A stretch of 64,000 bases of DNA from CAWIHK01 sp963835935 (GTDB lineage: Bacteria; Bacteroidota; Ignavibacteria; UBA10030; CAVZMI01): the NCBI GenBank assembly GCA_963835935.1, contig CAWIHK010000001.1, forward strand, positions 620,001-684,000. Direction: 5' to 3'. The position numbers were made by a program, and so were the translations under genes. Shown here piece after piece: positions 34,621 through 43,661 of the stretch. The notes below the pieces were generated by a model. The model did no database searches and was not told where the DNA came from. It was given only the letters and a program-made list of their open reading frames with translations. Each line of letters opens with the position of its first letter. The stretch's first letter is position 1.

Positions 34621-37047
34621 CTAGTGGTTTTGCTCGATGAGATAAATACCGATCCACGAACTGATGTCGTATGAAAAGAATGCGGAATTGAACTCTTCAT
34701 AATTATTCGTTGCAGAATTCAGCAACTTTTCTTTTACGTGGACTGAAACGACATAATTCTGGACGTCTGTTCCCAATGCCTGGTAAGCATACTGGTAATA
34801 AAACCCCTGTGCTGTATAACTAAAATACGGAATATTGTGTGCAGTAAGTGTCATCTCAGATGATTCCGGTGTTGCCGAATGTACGCTTTTCTCTGTTCCG
34901 GAAATTGTGAGAATAGTCTTCCCGTCGTCCGAAAGTGTGCCGGTAATCGTTCCGGAGACTTTTGTGGTGTCATATGTATCCCAACCCGAATCCCAGAGAG
35001 AATGATACGAATAAGTGTAATTGAATGATAAGCCGCTCCAATGTATACTGCTGTTGTCAAACGTCTGGCCGCTCCATCCATTATTCATACCCACTCCTTG
35101 CCAGGGTGAAAAATTTGAATTGTCGGTTGTGTATGTTGCATTCAGGTACATACTCACAAGAGATGTGGCGCCGGCTATTCCTTCAGCCAGCGATTTTGTT
35201 ATTACCGCGTAGGAGTACGTACCGCCTAAAAATCGGTCTGTTGAATTATCGTACAGCCTCAAAGTGATTTTGTAATTTCCTCCCTTAGTAAATTGATGTG
35301 TTGTCGAGTCTACATCGACCACAGTTGATAGGGCAGTGCTATCGCCAAAATCCCATTCATATTTTATCGAAGCAGGTTTTGATCCTTGGATAACGGCAGT
35401 TAGAGTGCAATCAGTATTTGCATTGGCATGTAGAGTATCTGGCGAAACCGAAACTGTAAGGCGCCCGATATTGAGCCAGCGGAAATCCACATAATTCTTT
35501 TTTTTGGAATTTTTTCCGCCGCACACATAAAAACCAAGTTTGTTGTTCCCGATTTTCAATAGAAGCTTTGCCGATCCAAGCGCGTTGTCTCCGCGGCCAA
35601 GAAGATTTCCAGTCGTATCATAGATGTAAAAATATTGCAGATGATCTGTGCCGGTTATCCATTGAGCAGCTGCCGTGGATCGACATGACACCATCAATGT
35701 ATCATATGTGTTGATATAACCGTCGCTGAGTGTGGATCCGGGATTATTCAAATCGTTCAACTGGTACGTCGGGAATCTGTCGTTGCCAATCGTCCCTGCT
35801 TCAAACTCTGTCCAGCGCCTTCTTATTTGCTGCCAATCGACATAGGCAGATTTTCCTGCGAATCCGATTTGGTCGAAATCCTCGCCAAGAGTATCGGCGT
35901 TCAGACTTGAATGATAAGGCCCCAGTACATTGTTCTTATAATCGATGTAGCGGATTGATGGAGTTCCATTTGCCGCAACATTGCCTGGGAAATTCGGATC
36001 GGCCACATATAATCGTTTGTTGGGATAGTCGACTTTATAGACGAGCATCGCATGGCCTTCAGCCGGAGGCGTACTTTTTCTGATTAATATCATTTGTGGA
36101 TGACGGTCGTTGAGGATTGCCAGCGCAAAAGATTTAAACGTATATTCAGGCCTAAATGCTTGATCGCGCAAGTTGTCGATCCAACCATTGAAATTTGCAT
36201 CCACCTGAATCGTTGAAGCTAACCGGTATCCTTTCGGATTATCTTGCCATAATACAGCCGGTTGGTCAGGATTGTTGAAGAAATCATATCTATGAAAAAG
36301 TTGTGGAGATCCAGTTTTTCTTTTTTCTATAAAATACCAGAGCGCAATAATTGATTGTCCGGCGCAATGTCCATTTGGTGCAAGATATGATCCGTAATTT
36401 ATAAACTCCCAGTCGTCGACGCCGGGAGTGAAAGGGGATTCTATCATACCTTGTCTAGACAATAAAGAATCATCTGCAGCTGTGATTACGATATCGCAAA
36501 CCGGAGTTGGATATTCGATTGCACTTCTTTTTGTTAGAGTCGACGGCGATGTGAAATGCATCGTAGAAAGAGTGACATAATTACTCCCAATATCTTCAAC
36601 AGGAATGGCTTCAAGTTCGCCGGTGGTTTTATCGCAATAAAAACCCATCGCAAAACTTCCATGCGGCAACGATACGGGAATTTTTAATTCCATCGGATAT
36701 GTTGAATAACCTCCGCCAGAACTAATTTCTATCAAAGGAGAAATGGGATTAAAATAATCTCCCAATCGATGACTTTTTATCGGGGCGGAAGTAACGTTAA
36801 ACGTCACTGCACTGCTGAATGAATTCGGTTGAACTGTCAAACTCAAGCCATTCAATGGATCGCCGGGTTTATTGAGTGTGATGGTCCCACCACCCGGGTT
36901 GATAGTCTGAGTTATTAATTGTGTCGACGATCCTAGAACCAGCGGCCCACCCGAATTATTGCCGGATGAAGAGCTGACCGGATTGTGATCTTTATGGCAA
37001 CTTGCAAACAACAGGAATAACAATATTGATATTAATATACGTCGCAT
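34621..37047 (-). CDS. lipoprotein with cysteine-peptidase-like and PKD domains
   Basis: This is an 808-residue lipoprotein (lipobox at Cys17, LLFASC). Residues about 44-90 resemble a ZU5-like strand segment (INPGGGTITLNKPGDPLNGL). Residues about 180-360 contain GHCAGQSI with Cys228, EGHAMLVYKVDYPNKRLYVA with His332, and the DPN that follows with Asp350, spaced like a papain/C39-type catalytic triad. A PKD domain (KYEWDFGDST) follows near residue 585, then about 190 residues without recognisable motif. It should be anchored to the cell surface or periplasmic side and process or bind protein. Peptidase activity is inferred only from the motifs. It lies on the strand opposite its neighbours. 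Confidence 0.75.
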   Translation of the reverse strand: MRRILISILLFLLFASCHKDHNPVSSSSGNNSGGPLVLGSSTQLITQTINPGGGTITLNKPGDPLNGLSLTVQPNSFSSAVTFNVTSAPIKSHRLGDYFNPISPLIEISSGGGYSTYPMELKIPVSLPHGSFAMGFYCDKTTGELEAIPVEDIGSNYVTLSTMHFTSPSTLTKRSAIEYPTPVCDIVITAADDSLLSRQGMIESPFTPGVDDWEFINYGSYLAPNGHCAGQSIIALWYFIEKRKTGSPQLFHRYDFFNNPDQPAVLWQDNPKGYRLASTIQVDANFNGWIDNLRDQAFRPEYTFKSFALAILNDRHPQMILIRKSTPPAEGHAMLVYKVDYPNKRLYVADPNFPGNVAANGTPSIRYIDYKNNVLGPYHSSLNADTLGEDFDQIGFAGKSAYVDWQQIRRRWTEFEAGTIGNDRFPTYQLNDLNNPGSTLSDGYINTYDTLMVSCRSTAAAQWITGTDHLQYFYIYDTTGNLLGRGDNALGSAKLLLKIGNNKLGFYVCGGKNSKKKNYVDFRWLNIGRLTVSVSPDTLHANANTDCTLTAVIQGSKPASIKYEWDFGDSTALSTVVDVDSTTHQFTKGGNYKITLRLYDNSTDRFLGGTYSYAVITKSLAEGIAGATSLVSMYLNATYTTDNSNFSPWQGVGMNNGWSGQTFDNSSIHWSGLSFNYTYSYHSLWDSGWDTYDTTKVSGTITGTLSDDGKTILTISGTEKSVHSATPESSEMTLTAHNIPYFSYTAQGFYYQYAYQALGTDVQNYVVSVHVKEKLLNSATNNYEEFNSAFFSYDISSWIGIYLIEQNH

Positions 37048-37260
37048 GAAAATATTATCGGCATTTTAAATTAAAAAATGAGTTATAGGTTGTCAAATAC
37101 GCAATAAAAAGAGCTGCATTCATTCCGATGTTTAAATTGTTAGCCTGTCGGCATTTGTAATACAAAATTTCTGGAAATTCATTGGAAATGTCAGTATAAT
37201 ATGAATACATAACCGTGTCGGATAATTTCAGAGGGTTTACATTTTTATTGAGGAATTATC

Positions 37261-37485
37261 ATGACTATCAATATGCGTATTCATCTATCTGGAATAATGG
37301 TTGTCATCGTTTTTTTGATTTTCTTCATTTTTTTAACATCAAGTCAAACGATCATGTGGAATTTTACTGCCAGCGGTCAAATTTGTTTATATCCAATTTC
37401 AGGCCGGTGTGTGGTTAATTACGGCAGCCTTGATGGAAAATTATACGCAACCATTGATGAAATGAAATTAATTCAGGGAAGATAA
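37261..37485 (+). CDS. small single-span membrane protein
   Basis: The 74-residue protein has one hydrophobic segment (IMVVIVFLIFFIFLTS) near residues 12-27 and an extracytoplasmic tail. GAGG precedes the ATG. It ends four bases before the activase gene, so it may be translated together with it. I do not recognise a family; it may also be a chance frame. Confidence 0.45.
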   Translation: MTINMRIHLSGIMVVIVFLIFFIFLTSSQTIMWNFTASGQICLYPISGRCVVNYGSLDGKLYATIDEMKLIQGR

Positions 37486-37489
37486 ATCT

Positions 37490-40400
37490 GTGAAAGTGTT
37501 CGTCGGCATTGATGTTGGTTCTGTCTCGATAAAACTTGCAGCGTGCGGAACGGTAGCAAGCCCGTTGAATCCGATAGATTTTCCCGAGATCGTTCACTCT
37601 GAGAAAAAATCCGACAAACCGGCATCGTTTTATTTCAATCAAGACATTTCATTTCTTCTTTCTCACGATGTGCCCACTCGCGGAGAACCGGCAGTTGTGG
37701 TTCGCGATCTTTTGGATGATTTTCGGCGTTCGTTCGACGGCCTCGATATCATCGGCATTTGCATGACGGGGAATGGAAGCAACGCTTTTGGCTCTCTCTT
37801 TAATGCATCAGTAGAAAATAGTTTCAAAGCGATTGCTAGAGGATGCGGAATGTTTTTTACCGAGGCGCGAACGATTCTCGAACTTGGCGGCGAAACAGCT
37901 CGATACATAAGAATCGACAGGCAGGATAACGGGACAATCCGGATCGTCGACTATGAGCGAAACGGTGATTGTGCCGCGGGCACCGGTGCCTTCATCGAAC
38001 AGCAAGCTGCACGGTTGAAATATTCACTAGAAGAAATCGGCGACGCAGTTCTTCAAGTAGAAAAAGGCGCGTTGATCGCAGGCAGGTGTTCGGTGTTTGC
38101 AAAAACGGATATGATTCACGCTCAGCAAAAGGGATACACACCTCCGGCAATTCTTCACGGACTTTGTGATGCTGTGGTTCGTAATTTTAAAAGTGCAGTA
38201 TGCAAAGGAAAGGAAATCAAACCGAAGATAGTATTCGCCGGCGGCCTCGCTCGAAATAAAGGCATAGTGGCATCGATGAAGAGAATTTTTGAATTGGATG
38301 ATAATGATCTAATGATTTCTCCATTCCCGACATCTCTCGGCGCCATCGGCTGTGCGCTCATTGAACGCCAACGGCAATCAGATGTAACGGGAAAAAAAGA
38401 TAGAGGAATACACAAATCGGCTAGAACTTTTTTCCCTTCTACTCCGGTATCGGAAAAAATAAATCTTCCACCTTTATCGACTGAGAATGTTTTATTTCTT
38501 CACGACCGAGTTGTTCCATATTCATTAGAGGGAAAGAATTTTCCAATCGACGTTCATCTCGGCATCGATGTTGGTTCTGTCAGTACTAATCTGGTATTGC
38601 TCGACGATCACGATAATCTGATCAAAGAAATTTATGTACGGACTGAAGGCAGGCCAATCGAAGTGGTGAATAAAGGTTTACGTGACATTGAAACTGAATT
38701 CGGTTCGCGTATCAGAATTCAGTCGGTCGGAACAACGGGATCGGGAAGAGAATTAATCGGAACGCTTGTCGGAGCGCATACAATCAACGACGAAATTACT
38801 GCGCATAAGACCGGTGCGCTATTCGTCAGCGAACAATTGCAGGAGGAGGAAGTCGACACGATTTTTGAAATTGGCGGGCAGGATTCTAAATATATAAGCA
38901 TCGATGACGGCGTCGTTGTCGATTTTACTATGAACGAAGCATGTGCCGCAGGAACGGGTTCATTCCTTGAAGAACAGGCCGAACGTCTTGGCATTAGTAT
39001 AGTGAAAGAATTTTCCGCACTCGCATTTCAGTCGAAATCACCGATTCAATTCGGCGAGCGATGCACCGTCTTTATAGAGAGCGACATCAACACGCGAATT
39101 CACGACAGGGCTGCGAAAGAAGATATTGTTGCCGGGTTGGCATATTCGATAGCTCTTAATTATCTCAATCGTGTTGTTCGCGGCCGAAAAATCGGGAATG
39201 TGATTTATTTTCAGGGTGGAACGGCATACAACCATGCCGTTGCTGCTGCGTTTGCCATGATACTGAAAAAGAGAATAATCGTTCCGCCGCATAATGGCGT
39301 CATTGGCGCGATCGGGATGGCAATTCTCGCGCGGGAAAAAATTAAATCGCGTGAATGCGAAACCGTCGCCTGTGAAGTTGAATCGACACGGCAGGAATTC
39401 CGGCTCGATCTCACCGGCTATTCCACCCGGCAATTTACCTGCAAAGCGTGTTCGAATTATTGTGAAATCCAGCAAGTCAAAATTGGAAAAGAAAAAGCAC
39501 ATTGGGGTGATAAGTGTTCCGACAAATTCCGGCAGAATACGAAAGTCGGACGGAAAGCGGTCATACCGGATTTGTTTTCGTTCAGAGAAAAACTTCTGCT
39601 CGAAAATTATTCAATTGAAAATCGCGCGCTTACTCCAAAAATCGGAATTCCGCGTGCGCTGACATTTTACAATCGGTTCCCATTTTTTCACACTTACTTT
39701 TCAAAATTAGGTTTTCAAGTAATTCTCTCCGATCCTTCGCATCGCGCGGTTGTGGATTCAGGTGTGGAGGCTACAACCGGCGAGCCGTGTTTTCCGGTTA
39801 CGTTGGCGAACGGACATCTGCAAAATTTATTGGGGAAGAAGGTCGATTATATTCTCACTCCCAACATTGTAGATTATGAAGGAGAAGATTCGGACCATAT
39901 TCTTTACGCGTGTCCATGGACGACAACTCATCCGTTCGTTGCGCGTTCCCAACCGGTCTTTGAATCGGCACGCGAAAAATTTCTTATTCCCACGATTCAT
40001 TTCAGCCGGAATGTCGAAGACGTCAAAGAAGAACTCGCAATTGTTGCGCACTCACTGAGAATCACAGTCGCAGAAAGCAACTGTGCGGCCGATGAAGCCT
40101 TCGAAGCTCAACGAAGATTCGACACTGCGCTTCATGAAAAAGGGGCCGAAGTGCTCGATGCTGTTTTAAACGGAAATCATGATTGCATTGTTTTGGTCGG
40201 GCGACCGTACAATGTTTACGATCCTACGGTGAATTTAAACCTTGCTGGAAAGCTGCGTGATTTTTACGGCATCAATGTTATTCCGTACGACTTTTTGAAT
40301 CTTGGTGATCATAAGATTGGAGATGTGAATGAGAATATGTACTGGTATTGCGGCAAGCACATTTTGCAGGCGGCGCTTGCGGTTCGATATATGGAAAACG

Positions 40401-40576
40401 CGCACATCATTTATGTCACGAATTTTAAATGCGGGCCGGATTCTTACGTGAAACATTTCGTTGCAGAAGCATCGGGAAAACCATTTCTCACGCTTCAGTT
40501 CGATGGACACAACAACGACGCGGGCATGATTACACGATGCGAAGCGTATTTACATTCGAAGGGTTTGATCGCATGA
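37490..40576 (+). CDS. 2-hydroxyacyl-CoA dehydratase activase, double-domain with DUF2229
   Basis: The large 1028-residue protein has two ASKHA ATPase domains of the BcrA/BadF type: residues about 1-290 and 355-625. Each has the ATP motif (FVGIDVGSVSIKLA; LGIDVGSVSTNLV), an EIGG/ELGG-type sugar loop and a Cys pair in DCAAGTG and GRCSVF, or ACAAGTG and ERCTVF, for a shared [4Fe-4S] cluster. The remaining C-terminal region is DUF2229/dehydratase-like (CSNYCEIQQV, IGIPRALTFYNRFPF). It drives ATP-coupled electron transfer in related systems. GTG start; GGGA upstream. Its end overlaps the next gene. Confidence 0.88.
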   Translation: MKVFVGIDVGSVSIKLAACGTVASPLNPIDFPEIVHSEKKSDKPASFYFNQDISFLLSHDVPTRGEPAVVVRDLLDDFRRSFDGLDIIGICMTGNGSNAFGSLFNASVENSFKAIARGCGMFFTEARTILELGGETARYIRIDRQDNGTIRIVDYERNGDCAAGTGAFIEQQAARLKYSLEEIGDAVLQVEKGALIAGRCSVFAKTDMIHAQQKGYTPPAILHGLCDAVVRNFKSAVCKGKEIKPKIVFAGGLARNKGIVASMKRIFELDDNDLMISPFPTSLGAIGCALIERQRQSDVTGKKDRGIHKSARTFFPSTPVSEKINLPPLSTENVLFLHDRVVPYSLEGKNFPIDVHLGIDVGSVSTNLVLLDDHDNLIKEIYVRTEGRPIEVVNKGLRDIETEFGSRIRIQSVGTTGSGRELIGTLVGAHTINDEITAHKTGALFVSEQLQEEEVDTIFEIGGQDSKYISIDDGVVVDFTMNEACAAGTGSFLEEQAERLGISIVKEFSALAFQSKSPIQFGERCTVFIESDINTRIHDRAAKEDIVAGLAYSIALNYLNRVVRGRKIGNVIYFQGGTAYNHAVAAAFAMILKKRIIVPPHNGVIGAIGMAILAREKIKSRECETVACEVESTRQEFRLDLTGYSTRQFTCKACSNYCEIQQVKIGKEKAHWGDKCSDKFRQNTKVGRKAVIPDLFSFREKLLLENYSIENRALTPKIGIPRALTFYNRFPFFHTYFSKLGFQVILSDPSHRAVVDSGVEATTGEPCFPVTLANGHLQNLLGKKVDYILTPNIVDYEGEDSDHILYACPWTTTHPFVARSQPVFESAREKFLIPTIHFSRNVEDVKEELAIVAHSLRITVAESNCAADEAFEAQRRFDTALHEKGAEVLDAVLNGNHDCIVLVGRPYNVYDPTVNLNLAGKLRDFYGINVIPYDFLNLGDHKIGDVNENMYWYCGKHILQAALAVRYMENAHIIYVTNFKCGPDSYVKHFVAEASGKPFLTLQFDGHNNDAGMITRCEAYLHSKGLIA

Positions 40577-41856
40577 ACGAAGCAGGCGTTCGACCTCTCA
40601 TTGAAAGAAAGATTTACATTCCCCGTATGAACTACGGATCGGCGAGCTTGTTCGCCGCGGCATTTCGTGCGTTGGGAATTGAAGCAGAAGTTCTCCAATC
40701 GACTACTCCCGAGACAATGAGATTATCCAACGCGTATACATCGGGTGATGAATGCTTGCCGCAACGTATAACACTTGGAAATATGCTGGACATAATCAAC
40801 AAACCCGGGTTCGATCCATCGCGATCTGCTTTTTATATGCCGACAACGCATGGACCCTGCCGTTTTGGTCAGTATTCGCTGCTTTTCCAACGCGTGTTTA
40901 AAAAGGTCGGTTGTGAAGAGATTTTGATTTTATCTCCGTCGACGAAAGACGGATACAGTGTTTTTGGAAATGAAGAAATTGAATTTACCCGCACAGCATG
41001 GCGCGCGTTAGTCATCGGAGATATACTGCGTAATCTTCTTTTGAAAACTCGTCCGTACGAACGCAACCAAGGAGAAACCGATGAAGTTCATTCCAAAGCG
41101 TTAGAACGAATGATGAATGTGATCGGTAAAGTTGGCCTCTCACATAAATCTCGTATGAATAAACTCGTTGCTGAATTAAAAAATGTGCGCGAAGATTTCC
41201 GGAAAATTCCTGTGTCTGACATGGGCACAAAGCCTCTTGTCGGTGTTATTGGTGAAATCTATTGTCGCCTCGATGAAGATGCGAACGACAACATCATTCG
41301 TGTGATCGAATCTTACGGAGGTGAAGTGTGGCTTTCCGGAGTTTGTGAATGGCTTGAGTACACGAATGATGAAGTCCTGCAAAACCTTCGCGCGAACAAA
41401 CGTTCGGTTTCGTTGGAGAGAGTTGGATATGAAATACGAAAATTCATACAACGGCGTGATGAACATGCGCTCAAGAAATTATTTGTACGCGATTTTAAAG
41501 GATATGAAGAACCGAAAAGTATAGAGGAAATTTTCGAACATTCGCATCCGTATCTTCCGTCGTCCGGCGCGGTAGGTGAGATGGTGATCAGCATCGGCAG
41601 GTCGGTTTATTTGTACAAGAAAGGAGTAGATGGGATTGTCGATATCAGTCCGTTCACCTGCATGAACGCGATTGTGTCCGAAGCAATCTACCCGAAAGTC
41701 AGCCGCGACCACGACAACCTACCGATCAAAACATTTTACTTTGACGGAAAAGTGAAAGATTGGAGTCAGGATGTTGAAATGTTTATGGAACTAGTGTGTG
41801 ATTATAGAACAAGGAGAAAGGAGACAGAAGACAGGAGACAAGAAGTCGATAAATGA
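40573..41856 (+). CDS. acyl-CoA dehydratase activase-associated protein
   Basis: The 427-residue protein resembles the 2-hydroxyacyl-CoA dehydratase D-component/DUF2229-partner family. Conserved Cys blocks are DECLPQRITLGN, THGPCRFGQYSLLF, GEIYCRLDEDAN, SGVCEWLEY and FTCMNAIVSEA, fit for iron-sulphur binding. The start is the ATG overlapping the activase stop (ATGA). The C-terminus runs into a purine-rich GGAGAC repeat, so the last 12 residues may not be ancestral. The catalytic dehydratase subunits are not in the window, so the pathway is unclear. Confidence 0.82.
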   Translation: MNEAGVRPLIERKIYIPRMNYGSASLFAAAFRALGIEAEVLQSTTPETMRLSNAYTSGDECLPQRITLGNMLDIINKPGFDPSRSAFYMPTTHGPCRFGQYSLLFQRVFKKVGCEEILILSPSTKDGYSVFGNEEIEFTRTAWRALVIGDILRNLLLKTRPYERNQGETDEVHSKALERMMNVIGKVGLSHKSRMNKLVAELKNVREDFRKIPVSDMGTKPLVGVIGEIYCRLDEDANDNIIRVIESYGGEVWLSGVCEWLEYTNDEVLQNLRANKRSVSLERVGYEIRKFIQRRDEHALKKLFVRDFKGYEEPKSIEEIFEHSHPYLPSSGAVGEMVISIGRSVYLYKKGVDGIVDISPFTCMNAIVSEAIYPKVSRDHDNLPIKTFYFDGKVKDWSQDVEMFMELVCDYRTRRKETEDRRQEVDK

Positions 41857-42001
41857 AAAGAGGAGAAAGGAAGGTGGAGTCTGGAGTTTTGAAGGTGGAG
41901 CCACAAGATTAGATAGATCAAGATTACTTGTCCGCCGGAACGAAGTGAAGGCAAAAAATTAAGATAAGTGAAAATTCCTGCAAAATCGATGGTAATACTA
42001 C

Positions 42002-42577
42002 ATGCCACTGCAATATAAGAACGGAAAAAAACAAATTTATTTTTTGCATCAAGATATTATTAATACAGGGAAGCCTAAGTATTTCTTTTCGATGAAAAAC
42101 AACGGCAATGTACTAGATGAGATTCCTGATGGTTTTGAAATTTATGAAAATCCCAACGCGCAAGTTTTTTTACGCCGGGTACAACGGAAAATTATTTTGG
42201 ATAATGAGAAGAATCTGGTCGAACAGGGGATTAAAGATTTTTCAACATTGAAATATTGGCAAGTCGATATCAAAAAGAACATAATCATCGTCTTTGAGCC
42301 GAATCAGGATGTAGAAGAATTGGCAGGATTATATAGATCTGTGCCTAAGTCAACAAGTTCAAAAATTGAAGAGAGAATGAGACAGGTAATGTCCTATTCT
42401 CCGATTCTGCGTTTTGTTTTAATCGATACCGACAAACGGCTATTCCAGACCGAAAGGTTTTGTTTTTTAGGTTCGATAGATGATTGGATTATTGTTGGAA
42501 ATCACGGCCAGCTTAAAACTCTGGTTAAAAAGTATGTAAAACATTTGGGGCAAGAATCATTCTTTGAACTGTTATAA
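42002..42577 (+). CDS. hypothetical protein, 191 residues
   Basis: The soluble protein begins MPLQYKNGKKQIYFLHQDII and includes IPDGFEIYENPNAQVFLRRV, suggesting a conserved family I cannot name. A plausible start is the ATG shown; no strong ribosome binding site. Middle part has strands and the C-terminus a helix (GQLKTLVKKYVKHLG). It lies next to the RAYT locus but shares no feature with transposases. Confidence 0.65.
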   Translation: MPLQYKNGKKQIYFLHQDIINTGKPKYFFSMKNNGNVLDEIPDGFEIYENPNAQVFLRRVQRKIILDNEKNLVEQGIKDFSTLKYWQVDIKKNIIIVFEPNQDVEELAGLYRSVPKSTSSKIEERMRQVMSYSPILRFVLIDTDKRLFQTERFCFLGSIDDWIIVGNHGQLKTLVKKYVKHLGQESFFELL

Positions 42578-42591
42578 AGGCACGCTTAATC

Positions 42592-42705
42592 ATGGGGATT
42601 GGTTTTACTCAGAGCATAACTCCCTCAGAGCAAAGCCTGAAAGAATACGAAGCTCCGAAGGAGTTTGACTCCTGAGGCATGCTGATAAGATGGAGTTTTA
42701 CTCCA
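42592..42705 (+). repeat. REP-like module A upstream of the RAYT
   Basis: The module reads (degraded) ACTCCCTCAG, CAAAGCCTGA, GCTCCGAAGG, then hairpin AGGAGT-TTG-ACTCCT at 42659-42673, CTGAGGCATG, and hairpin TGGAGT-TTT-ACTCCA at 42691-42705. This matches the order and spacing of module B. The 5' hairpin has lost its left arm. Confidence 0.8.
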
Positions 42706-42756
42706 ATAATTTTCATAAGTTTATTGATGAGCGATCTACTAATACCAAATAAAAAT

Positions 42757-42885
42757 CGGGAGTATAACTCCCACCATTAAAGATATTCGGGAGTGTAACT
42801 CCCTCAGCGCAAAGCCTGATAGATTGCGATGCTCCGAAGGAGTTATACTCCTGAGGCATGTTATATGGGTGGAGTTGTAACTCTA
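42757..42885 (+). repeat. REP-like module B upstream of the RAYT
   Basis: It has four hairpins: GGGAGT-ATA-ACTCCC (42758-42772), GGGAGT-GTA-ACTCCC (42789-42803), AGGAGT-TAT-ACTCCT (42838-42852) and GAGTT-GT-AACTC (42872-42883) preceded by GTGG. The sequence CTCAGCGCAAAGCCTGATAG lies between. On the other strand the first reads GGTGGGAGTTATACTCCC, again with GTGG at its 5' side. Confidence 0.88.
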
Positions 42886-42933
42886 TATCTTTTTAAATGA
42901 ATTTTTTTTATCATGTCCATCATCAAATGAATT

Positions 42934-43470
42934 ATGAGCCAATGGAAAGTTAATCCTGATACAAACCTGTATTTCGTGACGACGACGATCGTTCGATGGC
43001 TAAATATATTTACATCAGAACCGTTTTTCAGAATCATCATCGAAGATTTGAATTATTGTATGAGTAATAAAGGTTTGAAATTGTATGGTTATGTAATCAT
43101 GCCGAATCATGTGCATTATATTTTGTCCACGAGCGAAGGAATCTCTCTTTCTGAAGTTATGCGTGATTTTAACAGACATACATCTAGAAAAATATCGGAA
43201 GCGCTAAAAACGAATAATAATCGAGATAATTTAAGGTTATTCGCACAGACAGCTGATTTTGATGGAAGAGGCAATATCTATAAGATATGGCAGGAAGGAT
43301 TCCATCCGATGGCTGTGGAGTCGGATAAATTCTTCATGGAGAAGCTGCAATACATTCATGATAATCCTGTCCGGAAGGGATTTGTGGAGAAGGTTGAACA
43401 CTGGAAGTATTCTAGTGCAAGGAATTATTTAAATGATGATCACTCGGTAATAGAAGTTGAATTTCTATGA
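42934..43470 (+). CDS. REP-associated tyrosine transposase (RAYT), 1
   Basis: The 178-residue Y1 transposase-like protein has the IS200-type motif MPNHVHYIL with His59 and His61, and LQYIHDNPVRKGFVEKVEHW with the probable catalytic Tyr140, then KYSSARNYL, the standard RAYT ending. It has no IS-type inverted ends. RAYTs nick single-stranded DNA at REP sequences and spread them. Here hairpin modules lie on both sides (two upstream, one downstream), so the gene and repeats form one unit. The ATG lacks a strong ribosome binding site. Confidence 0.9.
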   Translation: MSQWKVNPDTNLYFVTTTIVRWLNIFTSEPFFRIIIEDLNYCMSNKGLKLYGYVIMPNHVHYILSTSEGISLSEVMRDFNRHTSRKISEALKTNNNRDNLRLFAQTADFDGRGNIYKIWQEGFHPMAVESDKFFMEKLQYIHDNPVRKGFVEKVEHWKYSSARNYLNDDHSVIEVEFL

Positions 43471-43476
43471 AGGAGA

Positions 43477-43610
43477 TTGGGAGTCCGACTCCCTCTGTTA
43501 AGAATGTTTCGGGAGTACAACTCCCTCACAGCACAATGCTCCGAAGGAATTGCCCGCGAAGCGGGGCGAGAACTCCTGAGGCATATTAAAACGGTGGAGT
43601 TTAACTCCAC
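43477..43610 (+). repeat. REP-like module C downstream of the RAYT
   Basis: It has hairpins GGGAGT-CCG-ACTCCC (43479-43493), GGGAGT-ACA-ACTCCC (43511-43525) and TGGAGT-TTA-ACTCCA (43595-43609, with GTGG at 43594-43597). The central AGGAGT hairpin is split by an added stem GCCCGC-GAA-GCGGG, while CTCCTGAGGCAT and ATGCTCCGAAGGA are kept. It is thus a full third copy of the upstream modules. Confidence 0.88.
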
Positions 43611-43661
43611 ATTTTTCAAAATAATCTATCGACGCCGTGTCAACCGTAGAAGGAACATTTC

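Noticed and set aside
42592..43610. Interpretation of the GGGAGT hairpins as a CRISPR array
   Set aside because: Units are few, contain several different palindromes, have no unique equal-length spacers and no cas genes are near.
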